From Arcticibacter sp045629565 (GTDB lineage: Bacteria > Bacteroidota > Bacteroidia > Sphingobacteriales > Sphingobacteriaceae), in assembly GCF_045629565.1 (NCBI RefSeq), contig NZ_JAZQRL010000093.1, positions 1-64,000 of the forward strand: 64,000 nt of DNA, given 5' to 3'. The stretch's first letter is position 1; the number at the start of each line of letters is the position of its first letter. This document shows positions 31,953-40,236 of this stretch, one piece after another. Made by a program: the position numbers and the translations under genes. The notes beneath the pieces were generated by a model that was not told the DNA's origin, ran no database searches, and saw nothing but the letters and a program-made list of their open reading frames with translations.

Positions 31953-33092
31953 ATGCCAATGAAATTATTTGATGTATATCCCTTAAATCCAATCGAGATC
32001 GTAAAAGGTGAGGGAAGCCTTGTTTGGGATAACAATGGTCAGGAATATCTGGATCTCTATGGAGGCCATGCTGTTATATCGATAGGTCATAGCCATCCTC
32101 ATTATGTTAAGAGGCTAACTGAGCAACTAAATAAAATCGGTTTTTACTCAAATTCGATTCGTATAAAGGGGCAGGAAGAACTAGCGGAGAAACTTGGGCA
32201 AAGCTCGGGAAAATCGGAGTACCAATTGTTTCTTTGCAATTCAGGAGCGGAGGCAAATGAAAATGCCCTGAAGCTTGCTTCTTTCTACAATGGACGAAAG
32301 AAGATCATCGCTTTCAAAGGTGCTTTTCACGGGCGCACATCTTTGGCTGTCGCAGCTACAGACAATCCTAAAATCGTTGCTCCCGTTAATGAAACGTCTA
32401 ATATAGTATTCCTTCCCTTCAATGATCTTGATGCGCTCAATGAAGCTTTTCAGTCTTATGGTAATGAGATAGCTGCGGTTATTATCGAAGGAATTCAAGG
32501 CGTTGGAGGAATTAAGCCGGCAAATGATGATTTTTTGCGGCTCATACGGACTTTGTGTGACACCTATAACGCTGTTTATATAGCTGATTCCGTTCAGTGC
32601 GGTTACGCCCGATCTGGCAAATTTTACTCTCATGACCACGCCGGGGTAGATGCAGATATATACACCATGGCAAAAGGTATGGGAAATGGTTTTCCAGTAG
32701 CAGGGATCTCCATAGCAGCCAAATTTAAGCCTTGGCATGGAATGCTCGGCACCACTTTTGGCGGAAACCATCTGGCATGTGCCGCTGCGCTTGCTGTGTT
32801 AGAGGTTATGGAGGACGAAAATTTACTTTTAAATGCATCGACAGTAGGTAAATACCTGATGGAAGAACTGAGAAAGTTTCAACAGGTGCGCGAAGTAAGG
32901 GGCAAGGGGTTAATGATCGGGATCGATCTTCCTGAAGAACTTTCTCACGTTAAGAAGGATTTATTATTTAAACATCATATTTTTACGGGGGAAGCCAAGC
33001 CGAATGTTATTCGCTTGCTTCCTGCGCTGAATTTAAATAAAGCACATGCTGACAGGTTTCTGGAGGCATTCAATAGAACTTTAAATCCCTAA
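31953..33092 (+). CDS. argD: N-acylornithine aminotransferase
   Basis: A 379-residue class III PLP aminotransferase. NSGAEANENALKLA and AFHGRTSLAVAAT are family motifs. The PLP lysine is K241 in TMAKGMGNG. It converts N-acyl-glutamate semialdehyde to N-acylornithine. The class also covers succinylornithine and ornithine transaminases; the operon fixes the role here. An alternative Met lies two codons in. It is followed after 19 bases by the transcarbamylase. Confidence 0.94.
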   Translation: MPMKLFDVYPLNPIEIVKGEGSLVWDNNGQEYLDLYGGHAVISIGHSHPHYVKRLTEQLNKIGFYSNSIRIKGQEELAEKLGQSSGKSEYQLFLCNSGAEANENALKLASFYNGRKKIIAFKGAFHGRTSLAVAATDNPKIVAPVNETSNIVFLPFNDLDALNEAFQSYGNEIAAVIIEGIQGVGGIKPANDDFLRLIRTLCDTYNAVYIADSVQCGYARSGKFYSHDHAGVDADIYTMAKGMGNGFPVAGISIAAKFKPWHGMLGTTFGGNHLACAAALAVLEVMEDENLLLNASTVGKYLMEELRKFQQVREVRGKGLMIGIDLPEELSHVKKDLLFKHHIFTGEAKPNVIRLLPALNLNKAHADRFLEAFNRTLNP

Positions 33093-33111
33093 AGGGAGAG
33101 AACACCCAAAG

Positions 33112-34071
33112 ATGAATCTATTTACTTCTGTTAATGACGTTGCTGATGTAAGTGAGCTGGTAAAGAAAGCTCTTGCAATTAAAGCAAACCCTTATGCTGA
33201 CCAAAGTCTCGGAAAGAATAAGACTTTAGGACTTATCTTTCTGAATCCCAGCCTCCGTACTCGTTTAAGTACCCAAAAAGCGGCTCTTAATCTGGGTATG
33301 AATGTAATGGTGATGAACATGGATAAGGAAGGTTGGGCTCTTGAAACGCGCGATGGGGTGATCATGAACGGTACAACTGTGGAGCATATTCGCGAAGCGG
33401 CAGCGGTAATTGGTGAGTATTGCGATGTCTTGGGAATCCGCTCTTTTCCTGGGTTAAAAAACAGGGAGGAGGATTACAGCGAAGAAATCTTCAACAAGTT
33501 CATCAAGTACAGTGGCATTCCTGTGGTAAGTCTGGAGAGCGCGACCCGGCATCCGCTGCAGAGCTTTGCCGATTTGATCACTATTCTGGAGCATAAAAAG
33601 ATAGCCCGGCCGAAAGTGGTATTATCCTGGGCTCCCCATATAAAGCCCTTGCCTCAAGCAGTTCCAAACTCATTTTCCGAGTGGATGTGCCGTGCCCAGG
33701 CTGAAGGTTTGCTTGACTTTGTTATTACGCATCCCGAAGGTTATGAGCTTGCTGACGAGTTTACCTCCGGTGCGCAGATAACGTACGATCAGAATGAGGC
33801 GCTAAAGAATGCAGATTTTGTCTATGTTAAGAATTGGTCGAGCTATCAGGACTATGGGAAAATTATCTCCTCAGGAGATGGATGGATGCTTGACCTTGAA
33901 AGATTGAAAATTACTAATGAAGCCAAAGTTATGCACTGCCTTCCGGTTCGGAGAGATCTTGAACTTTCTTCGGAGATACTGGATAGCGGGGAGTCCATTG
34001 TCATACAGGAAGCCGCAAATCGTCTCTGGGCAGCTCAAACAGTTCTAAAGAACTTGCTTTCATCAATATAG
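33112..34071 (+). CDS. argF': N-succinylornithine/N-acetylornithine carbamoyltransferase (ArgF' type)
   Basis: A 319-residue transcarbamylase of the AOTC/SOTC branch rather than ordinary OTC. The carbamoyl phosphate loop is SLRTRLST (47-54), and MHCLPVRRD is the C-terminal signature. SATRHPLQSFADL and WAPHIKPLPQAVPNSF are nearly the same as in the Bacteroides succinylornithine enzyme as I remember it. Residue 90, in GVIMNGTTVEH, is Val. The Bacteroides fragilis enzyme has Pro90 (succinyl) and the Xanthomonas enzyme Glu92 (acetyl). Loss of the Glu favours succinylornithine. The product would be N-succinylcitrulline, which argE must deacylate. Confidence 0.9.
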   Translation: MNLFTSVNDVADVSELVKKALAIKANPYADQSLGKNKTLGLIFLNPSLRTRLSTQKAALNLGMNVMVMNMDKEGWALETRDGVIMNGTTVEHIREAAAVIGEYCDVLGIRSFPGLKNREEDYSEEIFNKFIKYSGIPVVSLESATRHPLQSFADLITILEHKKIARPKVVLSWAPHIKPLPQAVPNSFSEWMCRAQAEGLLDFVITHPEGYELADEFTSGAQITYDQNEALKNADFVYVKNWSSYQDYGKIISSGDGWMLDLERLKITNEAKVMHCLPVRRDLELSSEILDSGESIVIQEAANRLWAAQTVLKNLLSSI

Positions 34072-34075
34072 AGAG

Positions 34076-34876
34076 ATGATGGATAATAAGAAACCGCTAT
34101 ATGTCATTAAGATCGGAGGAAATGTCATTGACAATTCAGAAAACCTTCATTATTTTTTAAAAGACTTCTCCGCTCTGCCAGGCGATAAAATACTTATCCA
34201 TGGTGGCGGCAAGATTGCAACTGATCTGTCTCATACGATGGGAATTGAACCCAAGATGATTGATGGCAGGAGGATTACTGACATAGACACGTTAAGAGTA
34301 GTAACTATGGTCTATGCTGGTCTTATCAATAAGAACATAGTTGCTCAACTGCAAAGGTACAATTGTAATGCAATCGGGCTAACCGGAGCTGATGCAAACC
34401 TCATTAAGGCTATCAAAAGACCTGTAAATGATATAGACTACGGCTTTGTGGGTGATCTAACACCATTGTCAGTAGATCGGGATAAACTGCGAGGGTTTCT
34501 GCAGACAGGCGTCGTTCCTGTATTTTCGGCTATTACCCATGACGGACAGGGGCAACTTCTCAATACGAATGCAGATACAATCGCATCAACTCTTGCCATT
34601 GCGCTATCCTCTCTTTATCAGGTGAGTCTTGTCTACTGCTTTGAAAAAAAGGGAGTACTTTTAGATGTTACTGACGACAGCTCAGTTATAAGAGAGATAA
34701 GCTCTTCGGAATTTGACCGCCTTAAAGCGGATAATATTATTGCAGGTGGAATGCTACCTAAACTTCAGAATGCTTTTCAGGCAATAAATAGCGGGGTTAG
34801 CGAGGTTTATATCGGTAAGTCTGAAGAACTTGAGATGTTAGGTATAGCACAATTTGGTACGCGACTATTTGCTTAG
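34076..34876 (+). CDS. argB: N-acylglutamate kinase
   Basis: A 266-residue amino acid kinase. VIKIGGNVI starts the fold, KILIHGGGKIATDLS is the glycine-rich phosphate loop, and GLTGADANLIKA and GDLTPLS follow. LNTNADTIASTLAIAL is the C-terminal nucleotide region. It phosphorylates N-acylglutamate. The short N-terminus argues against the arginine-inhibited hexameric form, which has an extra N-terminal helix. It starts 4 bases after the transcarbamylase stop. Confidence 0.93.
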   Translation: MMDNKKPLYVIKIGGNVIDNSENLHYFLKDFSALPGDKILIHGGGKIATDLSHTMGIEPKMIDGRRITDIDTLRVVTMVYAGLINKNIVAQLQRYNCNAIGLTGADANLIKAIKRPVNDIDYGFVGDLTPLSVDRDKLRGFLQTGVVPVFSAITHDGQGQLLNTNADTIASTLAIALSSLYQVSLVYCFEKKGVLLDVTDDSSVIREISSSEFDRLKADNIIAGGMLPKLQNAFQAINSGVSEVYIGKSEELEMLGIAQFGTRLFA

Positions 34877-34952
34877 CAAAAGTTTAAACGAAGTGATTGC
34901 AATCCATGGAGAACTGCATGTATGATGCATCGCTATTTATAACCATATATTG

Positions 34953-35774
34953 ATGAAAAGTATAATCGGTAATATCGCTATCCTCGGAAGCGGAAATATA
35001 GGGCTTTCGTTAGCCTATGGATTGGTAAAGTCAAATTACCAGACCGCTTCGTCTATCATATTAACTCGACGGAATGTCTCTGGATTATCTGAGCAGTCAG
35101 GGCTTGGTTACCAGGTATCACGCGATAATAGCGAAGCAGTTTCAAACGCTTCTATCATTATTTTAGCTGTATTGCCCCAGCAATTGAATGGCTTGCTTAA
35201 CGAAATTAAACCGGTTATCGAAGCAAAGAAACATACTGTAATTTCGGTCATTTCCGGTGTTTCCTGTAATGATATTAAATCCAAGCTTGGAGAGGATGTG
35301 CAGGTGGTAAGGGCGATGCCTAACACAGCTATTTCGATCGGTCAGTCCATGACCTGCATAGCTTCAGAAAATGCCACAGCTGAAAATGTTGATCTGGTAA
35401 AAGGAATGTTTGAGACGGTTGGTTCTGTAGTCGTCATAAACGAAGAGCTGATGACATCAGCAACTGCACTTTGTGCATGTGGTATTGCGTTTTTCCTCAG
35501 GGCTATCCGTGCCGCCTCGCAAGGTGGAGTGGAGATAGGCTTTCATGCAGAGGATGCACTTAAGATGGCTGTACAGACAGCTAAAGGAGCGGCAGATCTG
35601 CTATTGATACACGAGAGCCATCCTGAAAGCGAAATTGATAAAGTCACATCACCTAAAGGTTGTACTATTGCAGGCCTGAATGAAATGGAATATCACGGGT
35701 TCAGTTCCTCGCTGATAAAAGGAATAAAGCTCTCAGCACTGAAAGCCGGTGGTTTATACTCAGAAGAAAAGTAG
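34953..35774 (+). CDS. proC: pyrroline-5-carboxylate reductase
   Basis: A 273-residue reductase of the last proline step. NIAILGSGNIGLSLAYGL is the Rossmann NAD(P) site. VRAMPNTAISIGQSMT is the family signature with the conserved Pro-Asn. TSPKGCTIAGLNEME near the C-terminus is the substrate region. Its place between argB and argE is noteworthy, because proline and arginine both descend from glutamate semialdehydes. The ATG at 34953 is preferred to a TTG at 34950. The stop codon directly precedes the argE start. Confidence 0.93.
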   Translation: MKSIIGNIAILGSGNIGLSLAYGLVKSNYQTASSIILTRRNVSGLSEQSGLGYQVSRDNSEAVSNASIIILAVLPQQLNGLLNEIKPVIEAKKHTVISVISGVSCNDIKSKLGEDVQVVRAMPNTAISIGQSMTCIASENATAENVDLVKGMFETVGSVVVINEELMTSATALCACGIAFFLRAIRAASQGGVEIGFHAEDALKMAVQTAKGAADLLLIHESHPESEIDKVTSPKGCTIAGLNEMEYHGFSSSLIKGIKLSALKAGGLYSEEK

Positions 35775-36857
35775 ATGATTGATCAGCTTGCAGAGGATAG
35801 TATTAAGTTACTGAGGGAACTAATTAAGATACCTTCTCTAAGTCGGGAGGAAGATCAGACAGCCGCCTTACTGAAGTCTTTTTTCAGAACGCATCAGATT
35901 CGTTTTCACGAGAAAGCTAATAATATATGGGCTTATAATGCTCATTACGATCCGTCCAAGCCTACAATCCTTCTGAATTCTCATCATGATACCGTGAAAC
36001 CTAATCCCGGTTATACCAGAGATCCTTTTGCTGCAGATATGGAAGACGGTAAGCTCTTTGGCCTGGGGAGTAACGATGCCGGGGGCGCACTGGTATCATT
36101 GATAGCTGCTTTCAGATACTTTTATCCGAACCCTGATCTTCAATACAACCTTTGCCTTGCCGCTACCGCAGAAGAGGAAATATCCGGATTAAATGGTATT
36201 GAACTCATTTTGCCTGAATTGGGGACACTTGACTTTGCAATAGTAGGAGAGCCGACTGAAATGAACCTTGCGATCGCGGAGAAGGGGCTTATGGTGCTTG
36301 ACTGCGTCGCCACAGGAGTGGCCGGACATGCAGCTCGTGATGAGGGGGATAACGCAATATATAAGGCTATTAAGGATATCGAATGGTTCAGTACCTACAG
36401 GTTCCCCCGCGAGTCGGAAGTATTCGGACCAATCAAAATGTCGGTTACCATTGTTAATGCCGGGTCGCAGCACAATGTTGTACCTGCAACCTGTAATTTT
36501 ACCGTTGACGTACGCCTGACTGATGCCTATAGCATGGAGGAAGTCCTGCAAATAATCAGAGAACACGTGTCAAGCGAGGTACAACCGCGCTCCATGCGTC
36601 TAAAACCCTCCTCTATAGATAAGCACCATCCTATCGTGCTTGCCGGTCTTGGAATGGGCAGAAAGACATATGGATCTCCCACAACAAGCGACCAGGCCCT
36701 GCTAAATATTCCTTCCCTGAAGATGGGACCAGGATTTTCTGGACGATCACACATGGCAGACGAGTATATCTACGTTAGAGAGATAGAAGAGGCAATATCG
36801 ATTTACATCACATTACTGAATAAAATAATCATAAATGAAGCTTTGGCAAAAAGATAA
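35775..36857 (+). CDS. argE: M20 family N-acyl-ornithine/citrulline deacylase
   Basis: A 360-residue zinc peptidase-like deacylase. Metal-binding motifs are NSHHDTVKPN (about 67-76), GLGSNDAGGALVS and ATAEEEISG with the catalytic Glu pair. GVAGHAARDEGDNA is the dimerisation-domain His motif. In a pathway with an ArgF'-type enzyme the natural substrate is N-succinyl- or N-acetyl-citrulline rather than acetylornithine. It starts immediately after proC and overlaps argH by 23 bases, so translation is probably coupled. Confidence 0.88.
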   Translation: MIDQLAEDSIKLLRELIKIPSLSREEDQTAALLKSFFRTHQIRFHEKANNIWAYNAHYDPSKPTILLNSHHDTVKPNPGYTRDPFAADMEDGKLFGLGSNDAGGALVSLIAAFRYFYPNPDLQYNLCLAATAEEEISGLNGIELILPELGTLDFAIVGEPTEMNLAIAEKGLMVLDCVATGVAGHAARDEGDNAIYKAIKDIEWFSTYRFPRESEVFGPIKMSVTIVNAGSQHNVVPATCNFTVDVRLTDAYSMEEVLQIIREHVSSEVQPRSMRLKPSSIDKHHPIVLAGLGMGRKTYGSPTTSDQALLNIPSLKMGPGFSGRSHMADEYIYVREIEEAISIYITLLNKIIINEALAKR

Positions 36858-38166
36858 AGAAGTATCAGGTTCGGTCGAACATTTTACCGTAGGAAAGGAT
36901 CGTGAGTTAGATCAGTTCCTTGCCGAAGCCGATGTTCTGGGCTCGCTTGCGCATACACGTATGTTAGCTAGTATAGGACTGATGGATGCGGAAGACCTCG
37001 AAGCAGTTCAGGCAGAGTTAAAGTCTATCTACGGGGAAATCCTTCAAGGTAAGTTCCAGATCGAAGAGGGAGTTGAAGACGTACATTCTCAAGTGGAGCT
37101 GCTTCTTACCAAGCGAATTGGTGAAGCGGGAAAAAAAATACATAGCGGACGCTCTAGAAACGATCAGGTACTTGTAGATCTTAAGCTCTTTTTCAGGGCT
37201 GAAATAAAGAACCTGGTACAGAACACAACATCGTTATTTGAGCTGTTGGTAAATCTCAGTGAACAACATAAAGACAAGCTTCTTCCTGGCTATACACATC
37301 TTCAGATTGCCATGCCTTCATCTTTTGGATTGTGGTTTGGCGCGTATGCTGAAAGTCTTGTAGACGATATGGAGCTTATGTTGGCAGCCTGGAAGGTGTG
37401 TAATAAAAATCCGCTTGGATCTGCTGCCGGTTACGGGTCATCCTTCCCTCTCAACCGCACTATGACCACTCAGCTCCTTGGGTTCGATTCCATGAATTAT
37501 AATGTGGTCTACGCGCAGATGGGTAGGGGTAAAACGGAGCGGATCCTGGCTCAGGCCATGTCGTCTGTTGCTGCTAGTTTGGCTAAGCTGGCTATGGACG
37601 TATGTCTGTTCATCAATCAGAACTTCGGATTCATTAAGTTTCCCGACGAGCTGACCACAGGTTCAAGCATTATGCCGCATAAAAAGAATCCGGATGTGTT
37701 TGAACTGATCCGTTCTCGTTGCAATAAAATACAAGCCCTCCCCAATGAGATCACACTGATGACCACCAATCTTCCCTCAGGTTATCACAGAGATCTGCAG
37801 CTATTAAAAGAAAGTCTCTTTCCAGCCTTTACTTCATTAAACGAATGTCTGGAAATGACCACATACATGCTGAAGCACATTTCTATTAAAGCAGACATAT
37901 TGGATGATCCAAAATATGCGTATCTGTTTAGTGTGGAAGCAGTGAACGAAGAGGTGCTTAAGGGACTGCCTTTCAGAGAAGCATATAAGAAGGTTGGACT
38001 GGAGATCGAAAGTGGGAATTTTCAAGCACCAGCTTCGGTAAAGCACGTACATGAAGGGAGCATTGGAAACCTTTGTAATGCGCAAATCACCGACGCATAT
38101 AAATCCGTAGTCAACAATTTTAATTTTAAAAAGGTAGAGGACGCTATAGATGCTTTAGTATCTTAA
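36835..38166 (+). CDS. argH: argininosuccinate lyase
   Basis: A 443-residue member of the fumarase/aspartase superfamily. The signature GSSIMPHKKNPDVFE holds the catalytic Ser loop. SGRSRNDQVLVDLKLF and PGYTHLQIAMPSSFG are the other conserved regions. It splits argininosuccinate into arginine and fumarate. The start overlaps argE by 23 bases. The aminotransferase gene begins 17 bases downstream. Confidence 0.95.
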   Translation: MKLWQKDKEVSGSVEHFTVGKDRELDQFLAEADVLGSLAHTRMLASIGLMDAEDLEAVQAELKSIYGEILQGKFQIEEGVEDVHSQVELLLTKRIGEAGKKIHSGRSRNDQVLVDLKLFFRAEIKNLVQNTTSLFELLVNLSEQHKDKLLPGYTHLQIAMPSSFGLWFGAYAESLVDDMELMLAAWKVCNKNPLGSAAGYGSSFPLNRTMTTQLLGFDSMNYNVVYAQMGRGKTERILAQAMSSVAASLAKLAMDVCLFINQNFGFIKFPDELTTGSSIMPHKKNPDVFELIRSRCNKIQALPNEITLMTTNLPSGYHRDLQLLKESLFPAFTSLNECLEMTTYMLKHISIKADILDDPKYAYLFSVEAVNEEVLKGLPFREAYKKVGLEIESGNFQAPASVKHVHEGSIGNLCNAQITDAYKSVVNNFNFKKVEDAIDALVS

Positions 38167-38183
38167 TACCATAAAGAGAAGAA

Positions 38184-39440
38184 ATGAGTGTATCACGTTT
38201 AGCACAAAAGTTAAAAGGCTCCGAAATTATCAAGATTGCTGGAGAGATTAACGAATTAAAAAAACAAGGACAAAAGATCGCAAACCTTACGATCGGCGAT
38301 TTTGATCCTGCTCTTTTCCCAATTCCGGATGTTCTGAAAAGTAACATAAAACAGGCTTATGACGAGCATCAGACTAACTATCCACCGGCTGACGGAATCC
38401 TTTCGCTACGACAAGGTGTAAGCGATTACCTGGCAAATGCTTATAAATTAAATTTCAACACAAGCGAAATTCTGATATCATGTGGTTCCCGTCCGTTGAT
38501 TTATGCAGCCTATCTTGCACTTATCGATCCGGGTGATACGGTGATCTATGCCGCTCCTTCCTGGAACAATGATCACTATTGCTCCTTAACCGGCGCTAAA
38601 GGGATTCCCATTACCACGAACCCGGAGAATAATTTCATGCCGACTGCAGATGACCTTCGTCCGCATATTAAGAATGCTAGTCTTATAGCACTATGTTCCC
38701 CGCTGAACCCTACTGGTACTATGTTTTCGAAAAAAGACCTGGAAGAAATCTGCGACCTGGTTCTTGAGGAAAATAGCCGTCGCGGCGAATCTGAAAAGCC
38801 GTTATATGTAATATACGATCAAATATATGCCATGCTGACGTTCGGTGAGCATAGACATTATGATCCTGTATCGCTTCGCCCCGCCATCAAAGACTACGTT
38901 GTATATATTGACGGCGCTTCTAAATGCTTTGCTTCTACAGGGGTGCGTGTCGGTTGGGGATTCGGTCCCGAGCTGATTATTGACAAAATGAAGACACTCG
39001 TCATGCATATGGGAGCCTGGGCTCCAAAGGCGGAGCAGTTTGCCATGGCTGCGTTCCTTCAGGACTCAGCAGCGGTAGAAACCTATCTTACCGCTTTCAA
39101 ACGGAAGATTCAGGATAGCCTTGATGCGATTTACCACGGCTTCAAGAAATTCCGTGCAGAAGGCTTAAATGTTGATGTTATCGAACCTATGGGCGCAATT
39201 TATCTGACCATTAAGATCGATTACTCGGGAAAAACCACGCCTGACGGACAAGTTCTTCAAAACAGCGAGGACATCAACTTCTATTTAATAAAAGAAGCAA
39301 AAACTGCATTTGTTCCATTTTCAGCTTTTGGCGCAGACAGCTCGGTTAACTGGTTCAGGTCTTCTATTGGTGCTTGTTCGTTAAGTGATATACAGGAGAT
39401 GCTTCCACGGATTAAAGAAGCGTTGCTTAAGCTAAGCTAA
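38184..39440 (+). CDS. class I/II PLP-dependent aminotransferase
   Basis: A 418-residue fold-type I aminotransferase. The PLP lysine is K247 in DGASKCFASTGVRVGWGF. CSPLNPTGTMFSK holds the conserved Asn-Pro, and VIYDQIYAMLTF holds the Asp that contacts the pyridine N. It resembles aspartate/aromatic-type aminotransferases. The substrate cannot be read. It is last in the arginine cluster, 17 bases after argH, so supply of aspartate or glutamate for the pathway is one idea. It ends at a very long perfect terminator. Confidence 0.82.
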   Translation: MSVSRLAQKLKGSEIIKIAGEINELKKQGQKIANLTIGDFDPALFPIPDVLKSNIKQAYDEHQTNYPPADGILSLRQGVSDYLANAYKLNFNTSEILISCGSRPLIYAAYLALIDPGDTVIYAAPSWNNDHYCSLTGAKGIPITTNPENNFMPTADDLRPHIKNASLIALCSPLNPTGTMFSKKDLEEICDLVLEENSRRGESEKPLYVIYDQIYAMLTFGEHRHYDPVSLRPAIKDYVVYIDGASKCFASTGVRVGWGFGPELIIDKMKTLVMHMGAWAPKAEQFAMAAFLQDSAAVETYLTAFKRKIQDSLDAIYHGFKKFRAEGLNVDVIEPMGAIYLTIKIDYSGKTTPDGQVLQNSEDINFYLIKEAKTAFVPFSAFGADSSVNWFRSSIGACSLSDIQEMLPRIKEALLKLS

Positions 39441-39447
39441 CAAAGAA

Positions 39448-39508
39448 AAATAGTGACTATACAAGAAATGCGGGCTTAACCCGCATTTCTTGTATAGTCA
39501 CTATTTTA
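39448..39508. terminator. bidirectional terminator with 28-bp perfect stem
   Basis: Positions 39448-39475 are the exact reverse complement of 39481-39508 around the loop CTTAA. It separates the end of the arginine cluster from the convergent LUD gene. The stem is much longer than needed for termination. Confidence 0.85.
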
Positions 39509-39514
39509 ATATAC

Positions 39515-40150
39515 TTAGCCTTCAAGCAGAAAGACGATAAACTCTTTAGGCCCGTGGGCACCTAGAACTAGTGTTTTTTCAATATCCGCCGTTCTGCTGG
39601 GACCAGTAATTGTAGATATCATGGAGGGAACCTTATGGTCGTATTTCAGTTTCAGCTGCTTAAACCCGTCTTTAAGATCCAAAACCAGTTGAGACGTGTA
39701 AGCGACAACAATATGGCAATGCGGATAAATACTTAATCTTCTCCCCGCTGTATTGGCATTAGATACAAGAACGCTCCCGTTTCGTGCGATCAATGACTCA
39801 CACAATGTAATTCCGACCTCTGCATCCATAAAGTCGGTGTCGGTGCTGTAAAATGGAAATTCAAAGTGTGTGAGCAGCTCTTGAAGGGGTTGCTCCCAGC
39901 AGTATATTTTCCGCCATCCTTTTTCATCTGCCAGGAGGAGGAGATTTTCGACAAATTGCATTTCATCTTCACAAAAGATGAACTTACCAGCGACAAGGCT
40001 CAGCTGCTCGGCAAAGAGAACGTCAAGGTAGCCAGTATAATCTTCATATAAAGGTGCTTCTTCAAGGTTAGGATGTGGATTGTCCCGCTTTTCAAGCAAG
40101 GCTTTCCGTATTCTCTTGAGCATTTTTTCTTTAGAGGTAGTCTCTTTCAT
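39515..40150 (-). CDS. LUD domain protein (LutC/YkgG-like)
   Basis: A 211-residue LUD-domain protein. MLKRIRKALLEKR is the typical N-terminal helix. VGITLCESLIARNGSVLV and SMISTITGPSRTADIEKTLVLGAHGP are the family's conserved segments. LutC is part of the LutABC lactate oxidase system, but no lutA or lutB is next to it here, so a role in lactate use is not shown. It is 86 bases downstream of ftsH on the same strand, across a terminator. Confidence 0.85.
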   Translation of the reverse strand: MKETTSKEKMLKRIRKALLEKRDNPHPNLEEAPLYEDYTGYLDVLFAEQLSLVAGKFIFCEDEMQFVENLLLLADEKGWRKIYCWEQPLQELLTHFEFPFYSTDTDFMDAEVGITLCESLIARNGSVLVSNANTAGRRLSIYPHCHIVVAYTSQLVLDLKDGFKQLKLKYDHKVPSMISTITGPSRTADIEKTLVLGAHGPKEFIVFLLEG

Positions 40151-40202
40151 TCTTATCCGTACTGGCGATCAGCAAAAACCGAAGATATGCATTATCCTTT
40201 TG

Positions 40203-40231
40203 AAAAAAAAAGCTCCGTTTACCGGAGCTTT
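40203..40231 (-). terminator. terminator after ftsH
   Basis: On the minus strand AAGCTCCG (40230-40223) pairs with CGGAGCTT (40217-40210) around GTAAA, followed by a run of T. It lies just past the ftsH stop. Confidence 0.8.
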
Positions 40232-40236
40232 CATAT

